DNA of 64,000 nucleotides, from positions 13,247-77,246 of the forward strand of contig CAYMPV010000031.1 in NCBI GenBank assembly GCA_964392305.1, written 5' to 3'. This DNA is from JACKIC01 sp964392305. GTDB lineage: Bacteria; Planctomycetota; UBA1135; UBA2386. The notes under the pieces are model-generated. The model did no database searches. It was not told where the DNA came from and worked only from the letters and a program-made list of their open reading frames with translations. The translations under genes and the position numbers were made by a program. Below, piece after piece: positions 25,504 through 33,717 of the stretch (its first letter is position 1; each line of letters begins with the position of its first letter).

Positions 25504-26087
25504 ACCACCTGTTCGCTCAAGGAATGCTCGACGCCCCGCTGGGCCTGCTGCTGTCGCTGTTGATCGGCGGCCTGTTCGGCTTCTGGCTCGAACGCGCTGG
25601 CTTCGGCAGCAGCCGCAAGCTCACCGCGATCTTCTACTTCGAGGACTTCGCCGTGCTCAAGGTGATGTTCGCCGCGATGGCCACGGCCGCGGTCGTGCTG
25701 TCGGGCCTCGCGGCGCTCGGCAAGGTCGACCTGCACAGCATGTTCGTGCCGCCGACCGTGCTGTGGCCGCAGGCCGTCGGCGGTCTGGTGTTCGGCGCCG
25801 GCTTCCTGATCGGTGGTTGGTGCCCTGGCACTGCGGCCGTCGGGCTCGCCAGCGGCCGCATCGACGCGCTCACCTTCCTGGGTGGCGCTGGACTGGGCAG
25901 TCTCGCCTACGCCTTCCTGGCGCCGGGGCTGCAGGGTTTCCTCGTCGCGGGTGACTGCGGCGATTGTGTGCTCACGGATCTCGTGGGCACGAGTCCGCTG
26001 CTCGGGGCGCTGGTGCTCCTGGCGATCGCGCTCTTCGCGTTCGTGGTGGCGGAGAAGGTCGAAGCAAGGCAACGGAGGATGTCATGA
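25500..26087 (+). CDS. YeeE/YedE-family sulfur transport membrane protein
   Basis: A 195-residue membrane protein, partner of the preceding gene. Motifs FWLERAGFGSSRKL and LIGGWCPGTAAVGLASG with the conserved Cys mark the DUF395/YeeE family. A second Cys pair occurs in VAGDCGDCVLTD. ATG 25500 overlaps the previous stop; its own stop overlaps the next start as ATGA. Probable role: movement of thiosulfate or sulfane sulfur across the membrane between the exported dioxygenase and the cytoplasm. Confidence 0.88.
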   Translation: MNHLFAQGMLDAPLGLLLSLLIGGLFGFWLERAGFGSSRKLTAIFYFEDFAVLKVMFAAMATAAVVLSGLAALGKVDLHSMFVPPTVLWPQAVGGLVFGAGFLIGGWCPGTAAVGLASGRIDALTFLGGAGLGSLAYAFLAPGLQGFLVAGDCGDCVLTDLVGTSPLLGALVLLAIALFAFVVAEKVEARQRRMS

Positions 26088-27499
26088 AGCAGTCGAACGA
26101 CAACCAGGTGATCGCGATCGGCGCGATGGTGCTGCTGCTCGCGGCGGCGTTGATGGTGGGTGGCGGCAGCTCCGGCGGCCGCGCGGCCGCGGGCGCCGAC
26201 GAGCGGCTCGCCGCGATCGAGACCGGCGGCGACCACATCGGTGCCGACGAACTCGAGACCAGGATCCTCGCCGGCGGGCAGGGTCTGTTGCTCGTCGACG
26301 TGCGCCCCGCGGAGGAATACGCCGCGTTCCACCTGCCGCGCGCCGTCAACATGACCGTGCCCGCGGTGACCGCGGACGCGTTCGTGCCGCAGCTGCGGGA
26401 GCACGAACTGGTCGTGCTCTACTCCAACGGCCCCGCGCATCCGGCGCAGGCGTGGGTGGAGTTGACGCGCAAGGGGCTGACCAACGTGCGGGTGCTCGAC
26501 GGCGGTCTGGAGCAGTTCCGCAACCAGGTGCTCACGCCCGTGTCGCTGCGTGAAGGCGGCGACGAGATCTCGGCCAAGGAGAACGCGGCGCGCATGGCGC
26601 TGGTCCGCGCCTTCTTCCTGCACCCGGTGGACGCCGCAGCGAAGCTGACCTGGTCGAAGGATCCGGCCGAACTGACCGCGCCGACGGTGGTGTCGCCGAC
26701 CTGGTTGGCGCAGCGACTGGGCAAGGTGGCGGTGCTCGATGCGCGTGCCAGTGGCAGCGAGTACTCGGCGCTGCACGTGCCGGGCGCGGTGTTCTTCCCC
26801 GTCAAGCCGCTGCGCAAGGAGCACGGCAGCAACGGGCAGCTGTTCCTCGAGGAGCCCGCGGTGATCGCTGCGATCCTCGGCAAGGCGGGTGTCGGCAACG
26901 ACACCCCGGTGGTCATCTACGCGGAGGACAAGATGCAGGACGCGACGCTGGCGGCGCTCGCGATGCTGCACATCGGCCACCGCAGGCTCGCGATCCTCGA
27001 GGGTGGTCTGCTGCGCTGGGCGGCGGAGCAACGACCGCTGGTGGCGGACGTTCCGAGCCCCACGCCGGTCACCTACGCGCCGCGGTCTGGCGCCGACGAC
27101 TTCACCATCGACGCTGCCGAACTGCACGCCAGCCTGGCCAAGGGCATGCAGGTCCTCGATGTGCGTCCCGCCGACTTCTTCCGCGGCGAGAAGTCGACTG
27201 AAGCGCGTCCGGGCCACATCCCCGGCGCCAGGAACCGCCCCTACCAGCAGGATCTGGTGCGCACCGAGGACGGGCACTACTGGCGCAAGCCCGACGAGCT
27301 CGCGCGTGAATACGAGGCGCTCGGGTTCGCCAAGGACGAGCCGGTGACGGTGTCCTGTCGCACGGGGCACACGGCCAGCGAGTCGTACTTCGTGCTGCGC
27401 TACCTGCTCGGTTACGACAACGTGCGTTGGTACAACGGTTCGTGGACCGACTGGGCCGAACGCACCGAACTGCCCGCGGCGTTGGGGGACGGCCGATGA
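26084..27499 (+). CDS. Membrane-anchored triple-rhodanese sulfurtransferase
   Basis: A 471-residue protein with one N-terminal membrane segment (about 8-27) and three rhodanese domains. The first has Ser-Asn in the active loop (VVLYSNGPAH) and the second none (VVIYAEDKMQ); the third has the active Cys (VTVSCRTGHTAS). It resembles thiosulfate sulfurtransferases with inactive structural repeats. It overlaps neighbours as ATGA on both sides, so it is tightly coupled to the transporter pair and the repressor. Confidence 0.88.
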   Translation: MKQSNDNQVIAIGAMVLLLAAALMVGGGSSGGRAAAGADERLAAIETGGDHIGADELETRILAGGQGLLLVDVRPAEEYAAFHLPRAVNMTVPAVTADAFVPQLREHELVVLYSNGPAHPAQAWVELTRKGLTNVRVLDGGLEQFRNQVLTPVSLREGGDEISAKENAARMALVRAFFLHPVDAAAKLTWSKDPAELTAPTVVSPTWLAQRLGKVAVLDARASGSEYSALHVPGAVFFPVKPLRKEHGSNGQLFLEEPAVIAAILGKAGVGNDTPVVIYAEDKMQDATLAALAMLHIGHRRLAILEGGLLRWAAEQRPLVADVPSPTPVTYAPRSGADDFTIDAAELHASLAKGMQVLDVRPADFFRGEKSTEARPGHIPGARNRPYQQDLVRTEDGHYWRKPDELAREYEALGFAKDEPVTVSCRTGHTASESYFVLRYLLGYDNVRWYNGSWTDWAERTELPAALGDGR

Positions 27500-27840
27500 G
27501 GAAGCCGGTGGAGAAGCCGAATGCGAGGATGTCTCCGGCCCTGCTGCAGGGGGTCGCCGAGCAGTTCAAGGCGCTCGGCGAGCCCTCGCGGCTGTTGCTC
27601 ATGAACCTGCTGTTCGACGGCGAACGCACGGTCGGCGAGCTGGTCGCCGAGTCGGGGCTGTCACAGGCGAACGTCAGCAAGCAGCTCGGCGTGTTGTTCC
27701 GTGTCGGGTGGGTGCTACGCGACAAGCAGGGCCTGAACGTTCTGTATCGTCTCGCCGACGAACGCACCTTCGCGCTGTGCGAGCTGATGTGCAGCCGCGT
27801 GCGTGAGCAGGCGGCGGCGGCGGCCGATCGCCTGCGCTGA
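27496..27840 (+). CDS. ArsR/SmtB-family transcriptional repressor
   Basis: A 114-residue winged-helix protein: EQFKALGEPSRLLLMNLLF, recognition region TVGELVAESGLSQANVSKQL, wing LRDKQGLNVLYRL. The only cysteines are Cys95 and Cys99 (ALCELMC) in the last helix. BigR/SqrR persulfide sensors use one Cys in the N-terminal half and one in the last helix, so this pair is different and could bind metal or form a local disulfide or polysulfide bridge. The likely target is the palindrome at 23018-23041, giving autoregulation. Confidence 0.87.
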   Translation: MRKPVEKPNARMSPALLQGVAEQFKALGEPSRLLLMNLLFDGERTVGELVAESGLSQANVSKQLGVLFRVGWVLRDKQGLNVLYRLADERTFALCELMCSRVREQAAAAADRLR

Positions 27841-27858
27841 GGCCGCCGCGGTCGTGCC

Positions 27859-29484
27859 TCAGACGCGGAACTGGCCGACGAGTTGGTCGAGCCGCAGGGC
27901 CGACTGCGTCAGCGTTGCCGCGGACGAGCGCGCCGAGGTCGCGTCCTGCTGCGAGCTCTCCGCGACCTGTGCGAGGCTGTCGAGTTCGTTCGCGATCGAG
28001 TTGCTCGACTGCGAGATCTGCGTGAACGAGTTCGCGAAGTCCTGCGTGACCGCGCTCTGCTGCTCGACCGCCGAGGCGTTGCTGTTGGTGGCCATCTCGA
28101 TGTTCGAGATCACCTGCTTGATCTGGCCGATCGAGCGCACCGAGTTGTCGACTCGGCCCAGGAACTTGTCGACGCGGTCGCCGATCTCGGTGGTCGCCTT
28201 GCTGGTCTCGATGGCGAGCGACTTGACGCGTTCGGCGACGACCGCGAAGCCGGCGCCGGCGTCACCGGCGCGGGCTGCCTCGACGCTGGCGTTCAGTGCC
28301 AGCAGATTGGTCTGACGCGCGATCGTCTCGATCACGTCGAGCATGCGGCGGATCTCGCCGCTCTCCTTGCCCATGGCGTCGACCTCGGTCCACGTCGCTT
28401 CGACCAGGCGTACGCCGGCCGAACTGGTCTCGGCGGAGCGCTGGCTGTTCTCGGCGATCTCGCGAATGCTGGCGCTGAGCTGACTGGTGGAGCCCGCGGC
28501 GACGTCGGTGATCTCGCGCACGCGATTGGCGGCGCTGCCGGCGGCTTCGACGCGTTGGCTCAGCGTCGTCGAGTTGTTGGCGAGGCCGTTGCTGACCACG
28601 TCGACCTGCTCCGCTGCGGCGCTGACCTCGTTGGCCGTCGTGCGGATCTCCTGCACCATCTCGGCCAGGCCGTCCAGGAACTGGTTGAACGCCTTGGCCA
28701 GCAGCGTGATCTCGCCGCCGCCGCGCGTGCTCAGGCGTTTGGTCAGGTCACCACCGCCGCTGGCGACCTGGGCCATGGCGCGTTGCACACGCCCCAGTGG
28801 GCCGGCGACCGAGGTGATGATGACGAAGCCGAACAGCACCATCACGGCGATGCTGACCCAGAGGTAGTAGGTGAAGCTCGAGTCGGCTGCGGTTGCGGCC
28901 GCCGCGGCTTCCGACGCCGCGGCAGTGACGCTCGTGGCGCAGCGGTCGCTGACTTCGTCGAGGCTGGTGCGCACGGCGAGGGCGGCTTCCTGGCCGGCGC
29001 TCATCGACAAGTCGATGGCATCGCGCCGCGCTGCGGGCGTGTCCTCGGCGAGGATCTGTGCGACCTCCTTGGTGGTCGCCTCCCATTCGGCGAAGGTGGT
29101 TTCGAAGCTGGCGCCGGTGACGGCGCCAGGAACCAGTCGCTGCAGTTCCTGCCACGCCGACTTGGCAGCGGCCACGCTCTCGTCGTGTTCGGCGACGAGC
29201 GCCTTGGCGCCCGGCGTCGACATGCTCTGGAACATCAGGGTGCGTTCGGCAACGACCGCGCGCAGGAACGACTGGCGCAGCAGGCCGAGCTGCACGCTCG
29301 CCGGCAGCTGTTCACGCGCCATCGTCTGAAACGCCGCGTTGATGCCGTGGGTCGTGCCCAGCAGCATCGTGCCGAGCCAGACGGTCACGGCGATGGCCAT
29401 GCCCAGCATCAGGCCCAGTCGCAGACGCACCGAGATGCGCGCGCGCAGCCAGTCGATCGGGAGGACTCGAGTGAGCATGTTCAT
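27859..29484 (-). CDS. Methyl-accepting chemotaxis protein
   Basis: A 541-residue chemoreceptor. First membrane segment about 22-45, a four-helix-bundle periplasmic domain (to about 215), second membrane segment (VSIAVMVLFGFVIITSVAG), HAMP (LGRVQRAMAQVASGGGDLTKRL), and a signalling domain whose hairpin tip includes AVVAERVKSLAIETSKATTEIGD. It would control CheA from the membrane, but no che genes lie in this window. ATG 29478 is an alternative start with slightly better spacing to AGG. Confidence 0.93.
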   Translation of the reverse strand: MNMLTRVLPIDWLRARISVRLRLGLMLGMAIAVTVWLGTMLLGTTHGINAAFQTMAREQLPASVQLGLLRQSFLRAVVAERTLMFQSMSTPGAKALVAEHDESVAAAKSAWQELQRLVPGAVTGASFETTFAEWEATTKEVAQILAEDTPAARRDAIDLSMSAGQEAALAVRTSLDEVSDRCATSVTAAASEAAAAATAADSSFTYYLWVSIAVMVLFGFVIITSVAGPLGRVQRAMAQVASGGGDLTKRLSTRGGGEITLLAKAFNQFLDGLAEMVQEIRTTANEVSAAAEQVDVVSNGLANNSTTLSQRVEAAGSAANRVREITDVAAGSTSQLSASIREIAENSQRSAETSSAGVRLVEATWTEVDAMGKESGEIRRMLDVIETIARQTNLLALNASVEAARAGDAGAGFAVVAERVKSLAIETSKATTEIGDRVDKFLGRVDNSVRSIGQIKQVISNIEMATNSNASAVEQQSAVTQDFANSFTQISQSSNSIANELDSLAQVAESSQQDATSARSSAATLTQSALRLDQLVGQFRV

Positions 29485-29586
29485 GACCTGCAGATCACGG
29501 TCGGTGCGTGGCGAAGCGACGACCCTTGGTTGGCACTGACCTGGCTGGCACTGATCGGTGCGCAGGTCGCTGTTGGCCGGCAGCGT

Positions 29587-30204
29587 TCACTTGCCTGGCG
29601 TCGGTGTCGGCGCTGGCTTGGGCTGGGCGAGCTGGGTCACGTTGAGGCCGACGACGAGCACGCCGATCGGCGTCTTCTTCTCCTTGTCGGCGGTGTCGAA
29701 CACCGGCACCGAGATCTGCACCGCGTAGGTCTGCGTCGACTCGTCGAACTCCGGCGCACCCTGCCAGGACGTCTTCTTGGTGAAGGGCGTCGTGAACTTG
29801 CCGCTCGTGTCGTGCAGGTAGCTGCTGGTCTTCTCGAGGAACGCGACCTTCTCGCCCTTGGCGGCGTTGAGGAACGCTTCGCTGACGATGCCGTTGGTGG
29901 CCTTGGCCTTGGTCTGCAGGGTCTTGGCGGCGTCGTTGGTCTGGAACACGTTCACCTCCTCCGAGCGGCGGCGCAGCGTCTTCCACTTCTTGTTGTCCAT
30001 GCCCGCGATCGGGCCCTTCTTGTTCTGATCGATCACCGCCGCGACGACCTTGGGGTCGGCGGCCCAGGTGGCGATGTCCTTCTTGTAGCCGTCGATCTGT
30101 GCCTGGATCTCTGGCGTGATCTCGAACTTCTTCTCACCCTCCTGGGCGGCGAGGGGAACGGCGACGGCAAGGGCCACGAACAGCGAACGGATGGTGAGCG
30201 ACAT
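29587..30204 (-). CDS. Secreted PDC/Cache-like sensor protein
   Basis: A 205-residue exported protein. Signal peptide 1-20, then an alpha/beta domain that looks like a stand-alone PDC (Cache) ligand-binding module: KKDIATWAADPKVVAAVIDQN, NGIVSEAFLNAAKGEKVAF, TYAVQISVPVFDTADKEKKTPIGVLVVGLNV. Such modules normally sit inside chemoreceptors or kinases. A Pro/Thr tail ends it. GAGGAGAT lies 5 bases before ATG 30204. It lies just upstream of the chemoreceptor on the same strand (102 bases), so it may be its soluble ligand-binding partner. Confidence 0.75.
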   Translation of the reverse strand: MSLTIRSLFVALAVAVPLAAQEGEKKFEITPEIQAQIDGYKKDIATWAADPKVVAAVIDQNKKGPIAGMDNKKWKTLRRRSEEVNVFQTNDAAKTLQTKAKATNGIVSEAFLNAAKGEKVAFLEKTSSYLHDTSGKFTTPFTKKTSWQGAPEFDESTQTYAVQISVPVFDTADKEKKTPIGVLVVGLNVTQLAQPKPAPTPTPGK

Positions 30205-30410
30205 GTCTATCTCCTCTGGCTTGTCCGTCGCGACCATCGGAGTTGGCCACGGCGCTGCTTGAGCGAAGTGTCAGGGTCGCCGGCCAGTGGTGAGGGATCG
30301 AGCGGCGAGTCAGGGGGTGTCGACGCACCTTCGCCAGGACGGCCGGGAATGGAGCACCCATTCGAGAGTGTCCACGAACGCATCACCGAGGCGTGAGTCG
30401 GCGGCGTTCG

Positions 30411-31808
30411 TCAGCGGTGTCCAGGCGTCACGATCAGGTGCTGGATGCGGTGTCGCACCGGACCCTCGTGCCCGACGACGCCGACGGCGCGCAGCGTGTC
30501 GAGCAGGGGCAAGGCGTAGTCGGCGACGCGATAGATGACGTGCACGTTCGCGGTGAAGTCCGGATCGTCGAGCCGGGCGCGCGCCGTGACCGGATCGACG
30601 AGTCGATGGTCGAGGTCCGGCAGTTCGCGCAGATGGTGTTGCACCGGCGCGCGTGAGAAGGGCTCGGGCGTGCCCGTGATCGAGACCAGGAGGTCGCCGG
30701 GCCGCAGCGCCGCCAAGGCTTCGGCGCAGGCGCTGCGGTAGTCCTCTCGCAGGTTCTGCTGACGCAGCAGCAGCGTGGCAGTCAGCGTCGCGACCGGCAG
30801 CACGAACCCGAGCACGTGCAGACGCAAGGGCAAGCGGCACAGGCCGTGGGCGATGGCCATCACACACCACGGGGCTGCGGCGATCAGGTAGTTGGGGGCG
30901 AAGTTCGCGGGCGCCACCGACGCCATCACCAGGGCGAGCGCGATCGGCGTCACCATCAGGGTGAGCAGCGCCTGATCGGGTCCTTGCCGGCGCACGCCGC
31001 ACAAGCAGCGCAGCAGACCGAGCCCGGTCAGGCCCGCGGTGGCGTAGACCAGGAACGAGGGCAGATTGCTGAGGTGGATCAGCAGGAAGCGCACCGGCAG
31101 CCGCGCCAGTTCCGCCTCGCTCAACCGCGACTGGAACCCCCAGGGCGCCGCCAATTGGTCGGGGATCACCTGCCACATCCACGGCAGCCACACCACCACT
31201 CCGAGCGCCGCCGCCGACAGCGTCAGCCTGCGGTCAGCACGCGGCAATCGGCGCACGAACGTCAGCGCGGCTACCTGCGCCGCGACGACGCCGCCGAAGT
31301 AGTGGTTACCCAGACCCAGGCAGGTGCCGGTGAGGACCAGTGCCGCCCCGACCGTCTTGGTGCCGGCTGCGATGCGAACGACGCCCGACATCGCCACGAC
31401 CGTCGCCAGTTCGACGAATGCGTACATGCGCACTTCCTGGCCGTACCAGATCGCGAACGCAGAGCTGGCTTGCAGCGCCGTGGCGACGAACGCGGCGCGC
31501 GGCTCGAGCCAGCGTCGTGCGACGTTCGCGAACCCAACGAGCGAGATGCAGCTGACGAGTGCCGGCAGCAGCCGCAGGCAGAGGTCACTCTCGCCGAACC
31601 AGCCGATCCAGAGCCGGAACGCCAGGAACGACAGCGGTGGGTGACGGTCGCCGTGCAACGTGGCCAAGGGGTCCGCGGCCGTGGCGACGTGGATCGTCGC
31701 GCACTCGTCGTACCACAACGAATGCACGGTGAGGCCGGTGAGCCGCAGCAGGCAGCCGAACGCGACGAGGAGCCAGAGCGGTGAACGCACGGCGGCATCG
31801 AAACCCAT
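30411..31808 (-). CDS. Membrane glycosyltransferase, family 39/PMT-like
   Basis: A 465-residue protein with about ten membrane segments. The first outer loop has the acidic motif WYDECAT and, after the second acidic site, GDRHPPLSFLAF, characteristic of dolichyl-/undecaprenyl-phosphate sugar-using glycosyltransferases (PMT_2/DUF2723-like). It probably adds a sugar to a protein, lipid or glycan on the outer side of the membrane. The start ATG 31808 puts the first hydrophobic helix near the N-terminus; a longer frame to 31985 would overlap rlmH. Confidence 0.82.
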   Translation of the reverse strand: MGFDAAVRSPLWLLVAFGCLLRLTGLTVHSLWYDECATIHVATAADPLATLHGDRHPPLSFLAFRLWIGWFGESDLCLRLLPALVSCISLVGFANVARRWLEPRAAFVATALQASSAFAIWYGQEVRMYAFVELATVVAMSGVVRIAAGTKTVGAALVLTGTCLGLGNHYFGGVVAAQVAALTFVRRLPRADRRLTLSAAALGVVVWLPWMWQVIPDQLAAPWGFQSRLSEAELARLPVRFLLIHLSNLPSFLVYATAGLTGLGLLRCLCGVRRQGPDQALLTLMVTPIALALVMASVAPANFAPNYLIAAAPWCVMAIAHGLCRLPLRLHVLGFVLPVATLTATLLLRQQNLREDYRSACAEALAALRPGDLLVSITGTPEPFSRAPVQHHLRELPDLDHRLVDPVTARARLDDPDFTANVHVIYRVADYALPLLDTLRAVGVVGHEGPVRHRIQHLIVTPGHR

Positions 31809-31949
31809 GTGCGCAGGTCTCGCCAGCAGCAGAAGTCGGGACCAACCTGCGATCGGCAGGGTGGCGATCGCGGTGGTGCTGCGGTATGCGTGGCGGTTCG
31901 TCGCTGCCGGTCGGGCGGCGTCGCTCCACTCCAGTCGCGACCAGATCCC

Positions 31950-32420
31950 GTGAAGGTGACCCTGTTGACCGTCTCGCATCGCCAACCGGGCTGGGTCGTG
32001 GACGGTTGCGCCGACTACGAACGGCGGCTGCCGCGCGAGTGGGCCTTTCGCGTCGTCGAGATCAAACCCGCGACGCGGACCGGCAACGCCGCCACCGACC
32101 GCGTCCGTGTCGCCGAGGCCGAACGTCTAGAGGCCGCGATGCCGAAGTCGTGCCGGACGATCGCGCTGGACGAGCGCGGTGAGTCCTGGTCGACCGAACG
32201 CTTCGCCGAGCGACTGCGCGGCTGGCAGTCCGAGGGACGTGACCTGGTGTTCGTGATCGGCGGGCCTGACGGGCTCGACCCCGCGTTCCTCTCGCGCGCC
32301 GACACGCGCCTGTCGCTGTCGCCGTTCACCATGCCCCACGGGCTGGTGCGGATCGTCATGGTCGAGCAGCTCTACCGCGTCGCTTCGCTGCTCGCGGGGC
32401 ATCCCTACCACCGGTCGTGA
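31950..32420 (+). CDS. rlmH: 23S rRNA pseudouridine-1915 N3-methyltransferase RlmH
   Basis: A 156-residue SPOUT methyltransferase from GTG 31950 (KVTLLTVSHRQPGW). The SAM-binding knot is FVIGGPDGLDPAF and the C-terminus ends with the family-typical LAGHPYHRS. It methylates pseudouridine 1915 in helix 69 of 23S rRNA using SAM. Its stop overlaps the next start as GTGA, coupling it to the rsmB-like gene. Confidence 0.93.
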   Translation: MKVTLLTVSHRQPGWVVDGCADYERRLPREWAFRVVEIKPATRTGNAATDRVRVAEAERLEAAMPKSCRTIALDERGESWSTERFAERLRGWQSEGRDLVFVIGGPDGLDPAFLSRADTRLSLSPFTMPHGLVRIVMVEQLYRVASLLAGHPYHRS

Positions 32421-33697
32421 ACGGGGCGCTGCAGGGACTCGTGGTCGCGGTGGTCGGCGAGTGGTTCGCCTCGGCCCGTTCGCCGCGCGAGGCGATGGCC
32501 GCAAACCCGGAGATCCGCCGCTTGCCGGCGCCGGCGCGGGCCGAGGTCGCGCGCGTCGCCGCGCAGGTGATCGCGCAGCAGCGTTGGCTGGCGTTCGTGA
32601 TCGGCGAAGACGTGGTGCCGTCGTCGCCGCCGCGGCGCCGGGCCGAGCAGCTCGTCGCTGTGCATCTGCGCCTGGCAGGCGACGCGGTGCTCGACGCCGG
32701 AGCCCGGTCGCGCTGCGCGGTCATCGCGGATCCGATCCGGCGTCTGGCGACGCGGCGCTCGCTGCCCGACTGGCTCGCAGCCGAGTTCACCGGGTGTCAC
32801 GGCGACCGCGCCGACGGCCTGCTGCAGGCGCTGAACGAGTCAGCCTCCCGGACCGTGCGCGCCAACCTGTTGCGCGTGCCGTCGCGTGAGCACCTCGCGG
32901 CGAGGCTGCGTTCGCTCGGCATCGCGACCGAGCCGGCCCGGCATGCGCCGTGGGCGCTGCACGTGCGCGGTGAGCAAGACCTGTTCGACACGGCGGCGTA
33001 TCGCGAAGGGGCCTTCGAGCAGCAGGACGAGGCCAGTCAGCTGGCGGCACTCGCGGTGGCGCCGCCGCCGCGCGGCAAGGTGCTCGACCTGTGCGCGGGC
33101 AGCGGTGGCAAGACACTGGCATTGGCGGCGCAGTTGGCGAACCTCGGGCAGGTGTTCGCGACCGACGTCAGCGCGCGTCGGCTCGACGCCCTGCGCACGC
33201 GATTGGTGCGGGCGGGCGCTGACAACGTGCAGGTGCGGGTATTGCCCGGCGGCGAGTTGCCGGTCGAGATCGCGCACTTCGCAGCGCGCGCCGATCGGAT
33301 CCTCGTCGACGCGCCGTGTTCGGGCACCGGCTCGTGGCGGCGCCGGCCCGAGGCTCGATGGTCCATCGACCACGACGGCTTCGTCGCGCTGCAACGGACC
33401 CAGGATCAGCTGTTGGATCTGGCGGCCGCACACCTGCAGCCGGGTGCGCGGCTGGTCTACGCGACGTGCTCGGTGCTTCGCGACGAGAACGAGGCTCGCG
33501 TCGAGGCCTTGCGGCAGCGCCACCGGCAGCTCGAGCTCGTGCGTCTGGCCGAGGTCCTCGGCGGCGAGCGCGCGGCGCCGATCGCCGATGCCACGGGCAC
33601 TTTCCTGCAGTTGTTGCCGGACCGGCACGGTTGTGACGGCTTCTTCGCGGCGATCCTGCGGCGATCCCGTAGCACCGCGGCTCAGGGAAACACCTGA
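32417..33697 (+). CDS. rsmB: 16S rRNA m5C methyltransferase, RsmB family
   Basis: A 426-residue protein. The N-terminal 130 residues are helical, comparable to the NusB-like domain of RsmB. The catalytic half has the SAM motif VLDLCAGSGGKTLALAAQL, the catalytic region VDAPCSGTGSWRRRPE and ATCSV, with the two cysteines used for catalysis and release. Likely target is C967 of 16S rRNA. The GTG start overlaps the rlmH stop. Confidence 0.9.
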   Translation: MNGALQGLVVAVVGEWFASARSPREAMAANPEIRRLPAPARAEVARVAAQVIAQQRWLAFVIGEDVVPSSPPRRRAEQLVAVHLRLAGDAVLDAGARSRCAVIADPIRRLATRRSLPDWLAAEFTGCHGDRADGLLQALNESASRTVRANLLRVPSREHLAARLRSLGIATEPARHAPWALHVRGEQDLFDTAAYREGAFEQQDEASQLAALAVAPPPRGKVLDLCAGSGGKTLALAAQLANLGQVFATDVSARRLDALRTRLVRAGADNVQVRVLPGGELPVEIAHFAARADRILVDAPCSGTGSWRRRPEARWSIDHDGFVALQRTQDQLLDLAAAHLQPGARLVYATCSVLRDENEARVEALRQRHRQLELVRLAEVLGGERAAPIADATGTFLQLLPDRHGCDGFFAAILRRSRSTAAQGNT

Positions 33698-33717
33698 ACA
33701 ACGCCGATGAGCGGCCA

